Positions 25,616-34,915 of a stretch of 64,000 bases of DNA are shown here, piece after piece. Every line of letters begins with the position of its first letter. Within the stretch, counting starts at the first letter, position 1. A program made the translations under genes and the position numbers. The notes under the pieces are model-generated. The model worked only from the letters and a program-made list of their open reading frames with translations. It did not search any database and had not been told where the DNA came from. Source of the stretch: Ollibium composti (GTDB lineage: Bacteria > Pseudomonadota > Alphaproteobacteria > Rhizobiales > Rhizobiaceae); the NCBI RefSeq assembly GCF_004801285.1, contig NZ_SSNY01000001.1, positions 124,001-188,000 of the forward strand. Reading direction: 5' to 3'.

Positions 25616-26095
25616 TTGTCTTTCCTGCGAAATGAAAACAGCGACCTGGACGCCACGGACGTCAGGCTGCTGCGTCGGCTCGAAGGGGATGCCCGCGCCA
25701 CTATCGCCGAGCTGGCGCGCTTCGTCGGGCTTTCGGCGCCGAGCGTGGCCGAGCGCCTGCGCCGCCTGCAGGAGAACGGCGTGATCCAGGCCTATGAAAC
25801 GCGCCTCGATGCCAAGGCGCTCGGCCTGCCGCTGTCGGCCTGGCTGCGCATCCGGCCGGTTCCGGGCGAATTGGTCCGCGTCGCCGACATCATCCGCGCC
25901 CTGCCGCATATCGCCCAATGCGATCGCGTCACCGGCGAGGATTGCTTCATCGCGCTGGTGCATGTGGCCTCGATGGCCGAACTGGAACAGGTGATCGACC
26001 GCATCATTCGCTTCGCCATGACCAACACGGCCATCATCCAGTCCTCGCCGGTCAAGCCGCGCTCGCCGCTGGCGGCGGCCCTGCGGGAGGAGTAG
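25616..26095 (+). CDS. Lrp/AsnC family transcriptional regulator
   Basis: 159 residues. The N-terminal helix-turn-helix ('LDATDVRLLRRLEGDARATIAELARFVGLSAPSVAERLRRLQENGVIQAYE') is followed by the RAM/AsnC ligand-binding domain ('IAQCDRVTGEDCFIALVHVASMAELEQVIDRI'). Such proteins form octamers and sense amino acids. The start is TTG at 25616, the first in-frame codon before the conserved region, with AGAAAGG upstream. It is divergent from the EamA exporter; the 88-bp gap should hold its operator. Confidence 0.92.
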   Translation: MSFLRNENSDLDATDVRLLRRLEGDARATIAELARFVGLSAPSVAERLRRLQENGVIQAYETRLDAKALGLPLSAWLRIRPVPGELVRVADIIRALPHIAQCDRVTGEDCFIALVHVASMAELEQVIDRIIRFAMTNTAIIQSSPVKPRSPLAAALREE

Positions 26096-26287
26096 GATGG
26101 CAAGGCGGGATTCCGGGCGGAAGCGTTTCCCGAAATCCACACTTGCGAGAATCTTGTCGTTCACATCCCCGGTTTGGCCTTGCCCGTCCAGCGTGAGGGA
26201 TTAAGTCTGTCGGGCGGCGCGCCGGACGGCCTCGACATCCGGGGACGGGATGGTGCGTACATCGATGCGGACCGCAGGGATTGAAGA

Positions 26288-26536
26288 ATGGACGACAATT
26301 TCGACAAGGCAGCCATTGCCGTCATCATCGTTTTCGGCGCGCTCATCGTCGGCGGGCTGATGGCTGCGAACCTGGTTGTCGGCGACCGCAACGGCTTCCT
26401 GTTCGCGCTCGGGTCCGGCTTCGCGGCCTGGATCGCCGGGCACATGATGCTGTTCGACCTGCCGCGGACCTATGCCGTGCTGGTCGGCGTCGCGGCGATC
26501 ATGGCGGTCGCGTCGACGCTGTCCTACGTTTTCTGA
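26288..26536 (+). CDS. Small integral membrane protein, unknown
   Basis: 82 residues with two or three hydrophobic segments: 'AAIAVIIVFGALIVGGLMAANLVV', 'FLFALGSGFAAWIAGHMMLF' and 'AVLVGVAAIMAVASTLSYVF'. No motif is recognised. Starts ATG with GCAGGGATTGAAGA just before. It stands between the Lrp gene and a convergent small gene. The 190 bp upstream (26096-26287) show no gene. Confidence 0.6.
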   Translation: MDDNFDKAAIAVIIVFGALIVGGLMAANLVVGDRNGFLFALGSGFAAWIAGHMMLFDLPRTYAVLVGVAAIMAVASTLSYVF

Positions 26537-26560
26537 ATCGTTTTCGGCGCCGGCCGCCGT

Positions 26561-26764
26561 CTAAACGCGGCCGCGCTTGGAGCGGGCCTGCTTGAGGATG
26601 GCGCGCCAGCGGACCATCTCGAAGGGGATGGGCTCATTGCTGTTGGCGATCTCGAAAATCTCGTTGTTGAGGTTCTTCAGCGAACGCCAGAACTCGTAGT
26701 CGCTGATGCGCTCGTCGGCCGCCAGCCTGTCCGATGTCGCCTCGATGTCGATCCGCGTGGTCAT
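26561..26764 (-). CDS. Small hypothetical protein
   Basis: 67 residues starting M-T-T-R-I-D-I, soluble and charged, with 'DYEFWRSLKNLNNEIFEIANSNEPIPFEMVRWRAIL' in the middle. No family is recognised. The frame opens back to a TTG at 26830, but the upstream 22 residues are basic and the ATG at 26764 starts the likely folded part; the ribosome-binding site is poor in both cases. It could be an unannotated rhizobial ORFan. Confidence 0.5.
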   Translation of the reverse strand: MTTRIDIEATSDRLAADERISDYEFWRSLKNLNNEIFEIANSNEPIPFEMVRWRAILKQARSKRGRV

Positions 26765-26913
26765 TCCAAACCGGCTCGCTTGCCCTGCCAATCGTTTAAG
26801 CGCCGCAGCCCTCATCCGTTTTTCAGGCAAGCGCCGATTCGATCAACCTGCCAATTGGGCCAACCCACAGGCTTTGCCCGTTTACGGGCAATTAAGGTTA
26901 ACGGTGCGGCTTA

Positions 26914-27402
26914 TCAGCTACTCTTGCGGCGAATGCCGATGGCGCGGCCGGCGCGCTCGGGCATCGGCAGGCCGGCATGAGCGGTGCGCATCGCCTCGAC
27001 CCTGGCGAGGATATCGGGCGGGAAGGGGGCGACCTTGGGTCCGGCCATGTCGACATGCAGCGCAAGCTGCTCGGAGGTGGCGGCCAGCCAGCCTTCCTCG
27101 GCATGGCGGATCTCCTGGTAGAAGCGCAGCCGCTTGTCGTCATGGTCGATGAGCTGGAAGGACACCGACAAGCGATGGTCGAGATGGATTTCCTGCACGT
27201 AGCAGACATGCACTTCCGCCGTGTAGATGGTCAGCCGCCGCTCCTTCGCATAATTCGGCCCGAGCCCCATCGCCTCGAACGCCTCGTCCGAGCAGCGGTC
27301 GAACAGCACGTTGTAGTAGGCCATGTTGAGGTGGCCGTTATAGTCGATCCAGTCCTTCTCGATCGTCATGGGGCTGGACAGGAAGGGCGCGGGTATGGAC
27401 AT
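26914..27402 (-). CDS. 4HBT-type acyl-CoA thioesterase
   Basis: 162 residues, hotdog fold. 'KDWIDYNGHLNMAYYNVLFDRCSDEAFEAMG' contains the D-x-N-x-H-x-N active-site pattern of the 4-hydroxybenzoyl-CoA/YbgC thioesterase group, here D-Y-N-G-H-L-N. Close relatives act as, or are fused to, carnitine dehydrogenase betainyl-CoA thioesterases, but no carnitine genes are present, so the substrate is open. The start has AAAGG seven bases ahead. Divergent from the flavoprotein gene at 27501 by 98 bp. Confidence 0.88.
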   Translation of the reverse strand: MSIPAPFLSSPMTIEKDWIDYNGHLNMAYYNVLFDRCSDEAFEAMGLGPNYAKERRLTIYTAEVHVCYVQEIHLDHRLSVSFQLIDHDDKRLRFYQEIRHAEEGWLAATSEQLALHVDMAGPKVAPFPPDILARVEAMRTAHAGLPMPERAGRAIGIRRKSS

Positions 27403-27500
27403 GGATACCTTTCAGGTCTTGCTGGACAGGTGCGGCCGGTGAGACTACCCAGCTATAGGACGGCGACAAGGGCCACGCTGGCCCATTCGCGGAGGAATCA

Positions 27501-28910
27501 ATGGCGCTGAGCGACCTTCGGCCGGTGGAACGCAACGAGGAAGGCATCGCCGCCGTGCTCGGCATCCTCAAGCAGCGCTTTGGCGAGCGCTTCCAGACCG
27601 GGCAGGCGATCCGCGAGCAGCACGCCCACACCACCACCTATCTTCCCACCCAGCCGCCGGACGGCGTCGCCTTTCCCGAATCGACGGCGGAGGTGCAGGA
27701 GATCGTGCGCGCCTGTGCGGCGCATCGCGTGCCGGTGATCGCCTTCGGCGTCGGGTCCTCGCTGGAAGGCCATGTCAACGCGCCGGGCGGCGGCATCTCG
27801 GTCGATACCAGCCGCATGAACCGCATCCTTGCCGTCAATGCCGAAGACCTCGACTGCACGGTGGAGCCGGGCGTGACGCGCGAGGAGCTGAACACGTATC
27901 TGCGCGACACCGGCCTCTTTTTTCCCATCGATCCGGGCGCCAACGCCTCGCTCGGTGGCATGGCGGCGACGCGGGCTTCCGGCACCAACGCGGTGCGCTA
28001 CGGCACGATGCGCGAGGCGGTGCTGTCGCTGACCGCGGTAATGGCCGACGGCGAGGCGGTGACGACCGGCAAGCGGGCGAAGAAAAGCGCTGCCGGCTAC
28101 GATCTCACGCGCCTGATCGTCGGGTCCGAAGGCACGCTCGGCATCATCACCGCGCTGACGCTGCGCCTGCAGGGCATCCCGCAGGCGATCTCGGGCGGGG
28201 TCTGCCCGTTCCCGACGCTGGAGGCTGCCTCGCAGGCGGTGATCGCCACCATCCAGATGGGTATCCCGGTGGCGCGCATCGAACTGGTCAACGCCCTGCA
28301 GATGCGGGCGATGAAGACCTATTCCAAGCTCGATTTTCCCGAGAGCCCGTGCCTTTTCGTCGAGTTCCACGGCTCGGACGCGGGCGTGGCCGAACAGGCT
28401 GAGACCTTCGGCATGATCGCCGAGGAGAACGGCGGCGGGCCGTTCCTGTGGACCAGCGTGGCGGAGGAGCGCAGCAAGCTCTGGAAAGCGCGCCACGACG
28501 CCTACTGGGCTTCGCTGACGCTGCGCCCCGGCGCCAAGGGACTTTCGACGGACGTGTGCGTGCCGATCTCGCGGCTGGCCGAATGCGTGGCCGAGACGGA
28601 GGCCGACATCGCGGAAATGGGCCTGATCGCGCCGATCGTCGGCCATGCGGGCGACGGCAATTTCCACACGCTGTGCCTGATGGACCCCGACGATCCGGCG
28701 GAGATCGCCAAGGTGGAGACGTTCGTGGCCCGGCTCAACGAGCGCGCTATCCGCATGGACGGCACCTGCACCGGCGAGCACGGCATCGGCCAGGGCAAGG
28801 CCGGCTTTATGCGTGCCGAGCATGGCCACGGCGTCGATGTCATGCGACAGATCAAGCAGGCGCTCGACCCGCTCGGCATCCTCAATCCGGGAAAGACGCT
28901 GCCGGCCTGA
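27501..28910 (+). CDS. FAD-linked D-lactate/glycolate dehydrogenase type oxidoreductase
   Basis: 469 residues. The N-terminal FAD-binding type 4 (PCMH) domain shows 'VPVIAFGVGSSLEGHVNAPGGGISVDTSRMN' and 'IDPGANASLGGMAATRASGTNAVRYGTMR'; the C-terminal FAD-oxidase domain ends 'RMDGTCTGEHGIGQGKAGFMRAEHG' and 'IKQALDPLGILNPGKTLP'. This is the pattern of cytochrome-linked D-lactate dehydrogenase (Dld) and GlcD. A stand-alone gene without glcEF favours D-lactate dehydrogenase, but that is inference. The ATG has GGAGG nine bases upstream. Confidence 0.88.
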   Translation: MALSDLRPVERNEEGIAAVLGILKQRFGERFQTGQAIREQHAHTTTYLPTQPPDGVAFPESTAEVQEIVRACAAHRVPVIAFGVGSSLEGHVNAPGGGISVDTSRMNRILAVNAEDLDCTVEPGVTREELNTYLRDTGLFFPIDPGANASLGGMAATRASGTNAVRYGTMREAVLSLTAVMADGEAVTTGKRAKKSAAGYDLTRLIVGSEGTLGIITALTLRLQGIPQAISGGVCPFPTLEAASQAVIATIQMGIPVARIELVNALQMRAMKTYSKLDFPESPCLFVEFHGSDAGVAEQAETFGMIAEENGGGPFLWTSVAEERSKLWKARHDAYWASLTLRPGAKGLSTDVCVPISRLAECVAETEADIAEMGLIAPIVGHAGDGNFHTLCLMDPDDPAEIAKVETFVARLNERAIRMDGTCTGEHGIGQGKAGFMRAEHGHGVDVMRQIKQALDPLGILNPGKTLPA

Positions 28911-28920
28911 GCATTTTGCA

Positions 28921-29010
28921 GCCAGACGGAATCGTCTGGCGTCGCACAAATGCGGCTAAAACAATGAGATAGATCGTTTCACGGTTTCCATGAAACGATG
29001 AAACGATCTA
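28921..29010. terminator. Two hairpins between the dehydrogenase and DUF2182 genes
   Basis: GCCAGACG-GAAT-CGTCTGGC (28921-28940) is a perfect 8-bp stem just behind the dehydrogenase stop. Then TAGATCGTTTCA (28970-28981) and its exact complement TGAAACGATCTA (28999-29010) form a 12-bp stem with a 17-nt loop, close to the stop of the convergent DUF2182 gene. Together they can end transcription from both sides. The ATCGTTTCA repeat is a common rhizobial intergenic motif. Confidence 0.6.
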
Positions 29011-29022
29011 ATCGTTCGGCGC

Positions 29023-29799
29023 TCAGGTCATCGGGGTGAGGGAAGCAAGCACCCAGCCGCCCCAGCCGATCAGGACCAGGCCGGCGGCCTTGCCGACCCA
29101 ATGGCCGGCCGGGACCAGCTTTTCGACCAGGATGAAGAGGGCGATGCCGGCAATCCAGGCGAAATTCATCACCCCGCCGACAAACAGCAGCAGCATCAGC
29201 ATCCAGCAGCAGCCGAGGCAGAATACGCCGTGGCGAAGGCCCATTGACAGGGCGCCGCGACTGCCGCTGCGCCACTCGGTCATGACGAAATCCAGCGGCG
29301 AGCGGCAGCGGCGCAGGCATGCCTGTTTCAGCGGGGTCCATTGATAGAGGCCTGCGGCGATCAGGATGATGCCCGCAAGCACGGCGCTGGTGGTGCGTAT
29401 CGACGGCGACAGCAACGTGGCCTGGTCGAGGGCGTATTGCAGGATGACGGCACCGAGGCTGAAGCAAAACCAGACCACGAGATAGCCGAGCGCGAACAGC
29501 AGGGTCAGGCCGATGGCGGGGCCGCCGCGCTTCTGCGCGACGGCATCGTAGAACAATAGCATCGGCACCGCGCTCGGCAGCATCATCGCCGCCATCATCG
29601 CCGACCACATGACGAGCATCAGGAAAAAGTGGCCGACGGTCCAGCCGGGCGTTGCCATCGGCATCGCCATGCCGGCCATTTCGGGCATCGGCATCTCGAC
29701 CCCGACCAGAAGATAAAGCCAGCAGACCAGCGTCACGCCGAGCAGGAGAGCAACGACGATCGACCGGTCATGCCGGTGCAGATTGGCTAGCAGGCTCAT
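29023..29799 (-). CDS. DUF2182 integral membrane protein
   Basis: 258 residues with six or seven membrane helices. Methionine-rich stretches 'MPMPEMAGMAMPMATPGW' and 'FLMLVMWSAMMAAMMLPSAVPML', and 'HGVFCLGCCWMLMLLLFVGGVMN', are hallmarks of DUF2182, annotated elsewhere as predicted metal-binding integral membrane protein. The Met/Cys residues suggest copper or another soft metal; the activity is unknown. It follows the DUF1326 gene by 12 bp, a pairing that recurs in proteobacteria. Confidence 0.88.
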   Translation of the reverse strand: MSLLANLHRHDRSIVVALLLGVTLVCWLYLLVGVEMPMPEMAGMAMPMATPGWTVGHFFLMLVMWSAMMAAMMLPSAVPMLLFYDAVAQKRGGPAIGLTLLFALGYLVVWFCFSLGAVILQYALDQATLLSPSIRTTSAVLAGIILIAAGLYQWTPLKQACLRRCRSPLDFVMTEWRSGSRGALSMGLRHGVFCLGCCWMLMLLLFVGGVMNFAWIAGIALFILVEKLVPAGHWVGKAAGLVLIGWGGWVLASLTPMT

Positions 29800-29811
29800 C
29801 GGCCTGGACCG

Positions 29812-30444
29812 TCAGGCCGCCACGCCTTGCGGCGTCTGGACGACATGGGCGAGCGAGCTGTGCGTCGCCTTGGTCTGGAACTTGATCGCGCCGAGGCTGC
29901 GGATGTCGGCGGACGCGACCTCCGCACCCCTGTGCTCGAAGCCTTCGGGCATGACCACCTGGATGCTGTGCGGTGCGCCTGTCACCGGGTTCCTGATCGG
30001 CTCGACGTCGGTTTCCAACACACCGGGAATGACGAGGTGCGCGGTGCGGCCCTTCTTGTCGAAGCGGAATTCGAACGGCGCCACGACGGGATCGTGCATC
30101 GTGGTGACGATCAGGCTGAAGATGTTGAAAAGCGTGCCTTCGTCCGAATTCTCGCCGGACAGGATCGCACCCAGCGCCTCGCGCTGCTGCGGACTCGCGC
30201 GCTCGTCGAGAATGGGCTGCGCCTGTCCGTTGCCTTCATGCAGGGCGCCGGGGAAATGAACGGTCACGGCGAAGCACAATCCGTCCAGTTTCGTCTCGTT
30301 GAAGTGGCCTTTCGTGATATGCATCGCCACAAGGCCCTGGCAATAGCCTTGGGTCGGCCTTGCATTGAAGTCACAGGGGCAACCGAAAGCGCAATTGCAG
30401 TTCTTTATCCACTCACCTTCCAGTCTCCAGTTCGCGGACGCCAT
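29812..30444 (-). CDS. DUF1326 domain-containing protein
   Basis: 210 residues. 'WRLEGEWIKNCNCAFGCPCDFNARPTQGYCQGLVAMHI' is the conserved DUF1326 opening with a C-x-C-x4-C-x-C cluster that could bind metal; 'SLIVTTMHDPVVAPFEFRFD' and the C-terminal 'HSSLAHVVQTPQGVA' complete the domain. No signal peptide is present. The ATG at 30444 sits behind GGGAGGG, though the same frame stays open for kilobases as an antisense shadow of asmA. It is the first gene of a two-gene transcript with DUF2182. Function unknown. Confidence 0.88.
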   Translation of the reverse strand: MASANWRLEGEWIKNCNCAFGCPCDFNARPTQGYCQGLVAMHITKGHFNETKLDGLCFAVTVHFPGALHEGNGQAQPILDERASPQQREALGAILSGENSDEGTLFNIFSLIVTTMHDPVVAPFEFRFDKKGRTAHLVIPGVLETDVEPIRNPVTGAPHSIQVVMPEGFEHRGAEVASADIRSLGAIKFQTKATHSSLAHVVQTPQGVAA

Positions 30445-30735
30445 CTGACCCTCCCTGGGTTCTCGCCGGGACATGATCCCGACCGGAAATTGTACCACGA
30501 TCGCCCCTGTCGGCGGTAGTTTAGCCAAACGAGGTAGGCCACGGCGCGGCGCATCGCCGGCATGGCCATTTGCCTCTTTATCGACACGGCGATGCAGGTA
30601 GAGTGCCGCAACCAGAGCATCGGACCGAAGGCGGAATCCGCTTTCCGGCTTGTTCCGATGCTCATTCAAAGTGTCAGATCGTCCTTTATGCGTCCGACCG
30701 GGTGCAAGACGATCTAAACGGATCGACAGGGGCTT
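30445..30735. other. Intergenic region between DUF1326 and asmA
   Basis: About 290 bp with divergent genes on both sides. It holds AGATCGTC...GACGATCT around 30679-30718, an 8-bp inverted repeat of a common rhizobial motif, 15 bp upstream of asmA. No ORF with coding character was found. Confidence 0.4.
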
Positions 30736-33700
30736 ATGCTTTCTCGCCTGTTCGTCATTGTCGGCGGTTTCGTCGTGCTGGTGCTGCTTGCGGCGCTGGT
30801 GGTGCCGCCGTTCGTCGACTGGACGAACTACAAGGCCGATTTCGAGCGCGAGGCTAGCGTCGTCCTCGGCCGCAAGGTCACCGTGCACGGCGCTGCCAGC
30901 GCCCGGCTGCTGCCTTTCCCCTCGGTGACCTTCTCCGACGTTTCCGTCGCCGGCGGTCCCGGCGGCCAGCCGGCGATGACCGTCGAGACATTCTCCATGG
31001 ATGCCGAGCTCGCGCCGTTCATGCGCGGCGAGGTTTTGATCTTCGACATGCGGCTGGTGCGGCCGAAGGCGGTGATCGGGGTGGCCGCCGACGGCACGGT
31101 TGACTGGGCGGTCCGGCCGTCGTCGCCCTTCGATCCCGCCCAGGTGTCGATCGAGAAACTGACGGTAAGCGACGGCGAAATCGTGTTGGCGCATGCCGCC
31201 GGCGGCCGCAGCCACGTGCTTTCCGAAATCGACGCCACGCTGTCGGCCAAGTCGCTGGCCGGTCCGTGGCGTCTCGACGGGGCGCTGAGGCTGGACGGCT
31301 TGCGCACGCGGCTCGCCGCTTCGACCGGCAAGGCCGGCCCGGACGGCAGGATCGGCCTGCGGCTCAAGCTCGACCCGGATGCCTATCCGCTCGCCATCGA
31401 GACGGACGGCACCGCCGGCATCGACAAGGGCGCCCTGAGCTACGAGGGCCGCCTGCGCATCGCCGGCGAGGACCGTAACAGCGCCACCTTGCGCGGCAGT
31501 GACGGCGAAGCGGTGAAGGTGAGCGCCGGCAAGGCCGAGCCGGCGTACCGGCTCGACGGCACCTTCCGGCTCGACCATCGCCAGCTTGCCGTCAACGAGT
31601 TCCGCTTCGAGACGGGGCCTGCCGACAATCCTTACACCGCCGATGGCAAGGCCTCTATCGATCTCGGGCAACAGCCGCGCTTCGCCATCGAGGCGAGCGG
31701 TGCGCAGGTGCAGTTCGACGAGGCGGTGGCCGGCGAGCAGGGGGGTGACAAGTCCGGCGGCGGGCTGACGCTCGCGCGGCGCGTCGCGGCGCTGGAGACG
31801 GCCCTTGCCGCCCTGCCGAAGCCGGCCATTCCGGGCACCGTCGAGGTGAAATTGCCGGCCGTCGTCGCCGGCGACACGACGATCCGCGACGTCGCCCTGT
31901 CGGCCGAGCCCGCCGCCGAGGGCTGGTCGGTAAAGTCGCTGTCGGCCACGCTGCCCGGCCGCGCGACGCTCGAAGCGCAGGGGCTGCTCGCCACGCGGGA
32001 CCATCTCGGCTTCACCGGCTCGCTGCTGCTGGCGATCGCGCAGCCGTCCGGCTTCGCTGCCTGGCTGTCGAAGGACGTCGACGAGGCGATCCGCCGCCTG
32101 CCGGCCGCCGGTTTCAAGGCGAATGTCGACCTGACCGATGCGCGGCAGGCGTTTTCCGATCTCGAACTGATCCTCGGCAAGGCGAAGTTCCACGGCAGCG
32201 TCGAGGCGGCCGAGCCGGACGGCCAGCGCCCCTCCGTCGCCATGAAGCTGGAAGGCGGGGAACTGGACGTCGGCGGACTGGCCGCCTTCGCCTCGCTGTT
32301 CGTTTCCGACAAGGGCGCCAACCGCTTTTCCGACCGCGACCTCGACATTGCGGTCAAGGCCGGGCCGGTGAGCGTCGCCGGCCTCAGCGCCGATACGGTC
32401 GACACCGCACTCAGGCTTCGGGCCGGCACGCTGGAGATCGACCGGCTGTCGGTTGGCGGGCTGGCGGGCGCCGAAATCAGCGCGACGGGACGCATCAAGG
32501 ATTTTCCCGACAGCCCGACCGGCGACCTCGACGCCTCGGTGGTGGCGGTGGATCTGGCGCCGCTGCTTGACGTGGCAGCCGCGCGCTATCCCGACAATAC
32601 GCTGCTGGCGGGACTTTCGGCGCGGGCGAAGGCCTATCCGGGCCTTTTCTCGGACGCGCAGGTCGATCTCGTGGCGAGTGCGGCCGAAAACGGCGACGGC
32701 ACGACCGGCGTGGCACTGTCGGCCAAGGGCACGGCCGGCGGCTCGGCTTTTTCGGCTTCGCTGTCGGGGCAGGGGGCGGCCGACAGGCCGCTCGACGCGC
32801 CGCTGACGGCGACCTTCAGCGCCCGCAACGGCGACGGCACGGCGCTTCTGGCGCTCTACGGCCTGCCGGCGCTGCCGCTCGGCATGGTCGGGGAGGCGAG
32901 CACCGACCTTTCGGCCAAGGGCACGCTGGCCGGCGGGCTTGAGACGGCGCTCAACCTGACCGGCGCCGATTTCAAGGCGACCTTCGACGGCACCGTCTCG
33001 GAGACGGCCGAAGGGCTTTCGGCCAAGGGCAAGGCGGCGATCGACGCGGCCGACATCGAGCCCTGGCTGATGACGACCGGTTTCGGCCTGCCGGGCATGG
33101 GCACCGGCACGGCCGCCTCGCTGTCGGCCGACGCCGACTATGCAAGCGGGTTGCTGGTGCTGTCGGGCCTCGACGGCGCCGTCAACGAGGCGGCGGTGTC
33201 GGGCGACGTTAATGTCGAGATGAAGGACGGGCAGCCGCACCTGACCGGCGCGCTGGCGCTGGACGAACTGGATTTCGGCACGCTGGCCGCCATGCTGTTC
33301 GGCGACGCGGCTTTCGCCAGTGCAGATGCCGGCTGGCCATCGACGGCCTTCGCCGAGCGCTCTGTCGCGCCCTTCAGCGCGGATCTGGACCTTTCGGCCG
33401 GCTCGGTCGTGGCCGGGCCGCTGGCGACCGCCTACGACGCCTCGCTGTCGCTCAGGCTTTCCCCGGACGGGCTCGGCGTGTCGGACCTGAAGGCCAAGCT
33501 GTTCGGCGGCACGCTGACGGGCCTGTTCGACCTCAGGAACAATGGCGGCACCGGCCTGTTCAATGGCCAGATGGAACTGGCGGGCGCCGATCTCGCCAAG
33601 GCGCTGCCGGATACGGGGCTTGGCGGCTCCGGCACCTTTTCGGCCGCGCTGTCGAGCAGCGGCAAGTCGGTCGACGCGATGATTTCGGCGCTGGCGGGTT

Positions 33701-34608
33701 CCGGCACCGCTTTGCTGGCCGGCCTGACCGTCGCCAACCTCAACCCGGATGCCTTGCCGGCCTTCCTCGCCGAGGCGGACCGGATCGGCCGCGACATCGA
33801 CGCCGGCAAGGTGGCGGGCTTCGCGCCGCGCATTACCGGCAGCGGCAGCTTCGCCGCGGGGCAGGCCGATCTCGCCTTCACCGTCGCGGCGGGGATCGTG
33901 CGGGCGCCGCCGGTCACGCTCGCCAGTCCGGCGTCGACGCTGACGGCCGACCTGTCGGCCGATCTCGGCGCCGGCACGGTCTCTGCCAGAGGCACCGTCG
34001 CCTACAAGCCCGGCGACGAGGACCTTGTCGGCTCGGAGCCGGCCGTGAACTTCACCGTCGAGGGATCGTTCGGGGCCACCGTACGGCGCTTCGACAGCCA
34101 GCCGCTGGCGCAGTTCCTCACCCAGCGGGCGCTGGAGACGGAGCAGCGGCGCGTCGAGGCGATGCAGGCGGCACTTTTGGAAAAGCAGCGGCTCAGGCGC
34201 GAGGTGCGCTACTACGCCGCCCTTGAGGATGCACGCGCCCGCGCCGCCGAGGCTGAGCGGCAGAGGCAGGAAGAAGAACGGCTGAGGCAGGAAGAAGCGG
34301 CCAAGGCCGAGGCGCAGGCGGCCGCGGAAGCAAAGGCACAGGCGGAAGCGGAGGCCGCCGCCAGGGCACAGGCCGAGGCCGAAGCAAGGGCGCAAGCCGA
34401 GGCCAAGGCAAAGGCCGATGCGGCGAAGCGCGCCGCCGAGGCGGAAAAGGCGCGTCAGGATGCCGAGCGCAAGGCGAGAGAACAGCAGCTGGAGCAGATC
34501 GAGCAGGCTCCGCTGCCGCAGACGCGGCCAGCGCCGCAGCAGGCCAGGCCGCCTCCGGTCCGGCTGTCGCCGTCGACGATGGAAGATTTCTTCGACACGC
34601 TGCAATAG
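30736..34608 (+). CDS. asmA: AsmA family protein
   Basis: 1290 residues. A single N-terminal membrane anchor (about 5-27) leads into 'VPPFVDWTNYKADFEREASVVLGRKVTVHGAASARLLPFPSVTFSDVSV', the AsmA signature, then a very long repetitive beta-strand region, and the C-terminal AsmA domain. Such proteins are now viewed as bridge-like lipid carriers or assembly factors between inner and outer membrane. Residues about 1117-1265 form a highly charged Ala/Glu/Lys/Arg/Gln coiled coil (many A-E-A-x repeats) followed by a Pro-rich linker and 'STMEDFFDTLQ', which is unusual compared with E. coli AsmA but seen in rhizobia. Stands alone behind 290 bp of non-coding DNA. Confidence 0.9.
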   Translation: MLSRLFVIVGGFVVLVLLAALVVPPFVDWTNYKADFEREASVVLGRKVTVHGAASARLLPFPSVTFSDVSVAGGPGGQPAMTVETFSMDAELAPFMRGEVLIFDMRLVRPKAVIGVAADGTVDWAVRPSSPFDPAQVSIEKLTVSDGEIVLAHAAGGRSHVLSEIDATLSAKSLAGPWRLDGALRLDGLRTRLAASTGKAGPDGRIGLRLKLDPDAYPLAIETDGTAGIDKGALSYEGRLRIAGEDRNSATLRGSDGEAVKVSAGKAEPAYRLDGTFRLDHRQLAVNEFRFETGPADNPYTADGKASIDLGQQPRFAIEASGAQVQFDEAVAGEQGGDKSGGGLTLARRVAALETALAALPKPAIPGTVEVKLPAVVAGDTTIRDVALSAEPAAEGWSVKSLSATLPGRATLEAQGLLATRDHLGFTGSLLLAIAQPSGFAAWLSKDVDEAIRRLPAAGFKANVDLTDARQAFSDLELILGKAKFHGSVEAAEPDGQRPSVAMKLEGGELDVGGLAAFASLFVSDKGANRFSDRDLDIAVKAGPVSVAGLSADTVDTALRLRAGTLEIDRLSVGGLAGAEISATGRIKDFPDSPTGDLDASVVAVDLAPLLDVAAARYPDNTLLAGLSARAKAYPGLFSDAQVDLVASAAENGDGTTGVALSAKGTAGGSAFSASLSGQGAADRPLDAPLTATFSARNGDGTALLALYGLPALPLGMVGEASTDLSAKGTLAGGLETALNLTGADFKATFDGTVSETAEGLSAKGKAAIDAADIEPWLMTTGFGLPGMGTGTAASLSADADYASGLLVLSGLDGAVNEAAVSGDVNVEMKDGQPHLTGALALDELDFGTLAAMLFGDAAFASADAGWPSTAFAERSVAPFSADLDLSAGSVVAGPLATAYDASLSLRLSPDGLGVSDLKAKLFGGTLTGLFDLRNNGGTGLFNGQMELAGADLAKALPDTGLGGSGTFSAALSSSGKSVDAMISALAGSGTALLAGLTVANLNPDALPAFLAEADRIGRDIDAGKVAGFAPRITGSGSFAAGQADLAFTVAAGIVRAPPVTLASPASTLTADLSADLGAGTVSARGTVAYKPGDEDLVGSEPAVNFTVEGSFGATVRRFDSQPLAQFLTQRALETEQRRVEAMQAALLEKQRLRREVRYYAALEDARARAAEAERQRQEEERLRQEEAAKAEAQAAAEAKAQAEAEAAARAQAEAEARAQAEAKAKADAAKRAAEAEKARQDAERKAREQQLEQIEQAPLPQTRPAPQQARPPPVRLSPSTMEDFFDTLQ

Positions 34609-34652
34609 GGAGGGCCTGGCTTTACAGCGCCAAACGGCTGCACCGCTGGCGC

Positions 34653-34889
34653 ATCCCTCTCCGTCGCGCTTCGCGCGCCACGTTCGTCACTCGAAAAGCC
34701 AAGCAATTGACTTTTCGTCCGCTGCGCGGACCGTTACTCAACCCCAAAGGGGCGAGGAACCCAAGTTCTGCCGAGTCACCGCTTTCGACTTTTTGATGGC
34801 CTTCCCTTTTCAAAATGCGGCGGTTGCGGGTTTCGGTTCCTCGCCCCTTTTAGGGGAGAGGTGGCGCGCGAAGCGCGACGGAGAGGGGT
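34653..34889. repeat. Nested RIME-like repeat between asmA and the RHH gene
   Basis: Outer arms CCCTCTCCGTCGCGCTTCGC (34654 onward) and GCGAAGCGCGACGGAGAGGG (34870-34889) are exact complements, continuing into CGCGCCAC/GTGGCGCG. Inner arms AGGGGCGAGGAACC (about 34747-34760) and GGTTCCTCGCCCCT (34838-34851) are also complementary. The whole 237 bp folds as one long stem with side hairpins and fills the space between two convergent genes. Confidence 0.75.
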
Positions 34890-34915
34890 AATTGGCGCAA
34901 AGCTATGAGGTAAGC

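Noticed and set aside
29812..34605. A 1597-codon minus-strand open frame opposite asmA
   Set aside because: Its true gene is only the first 210 residues of DUF1326 starting at 30444; the rest is a low-complexity Arg/Gly/Ala-rich shadow of asmA's high-GC codons.
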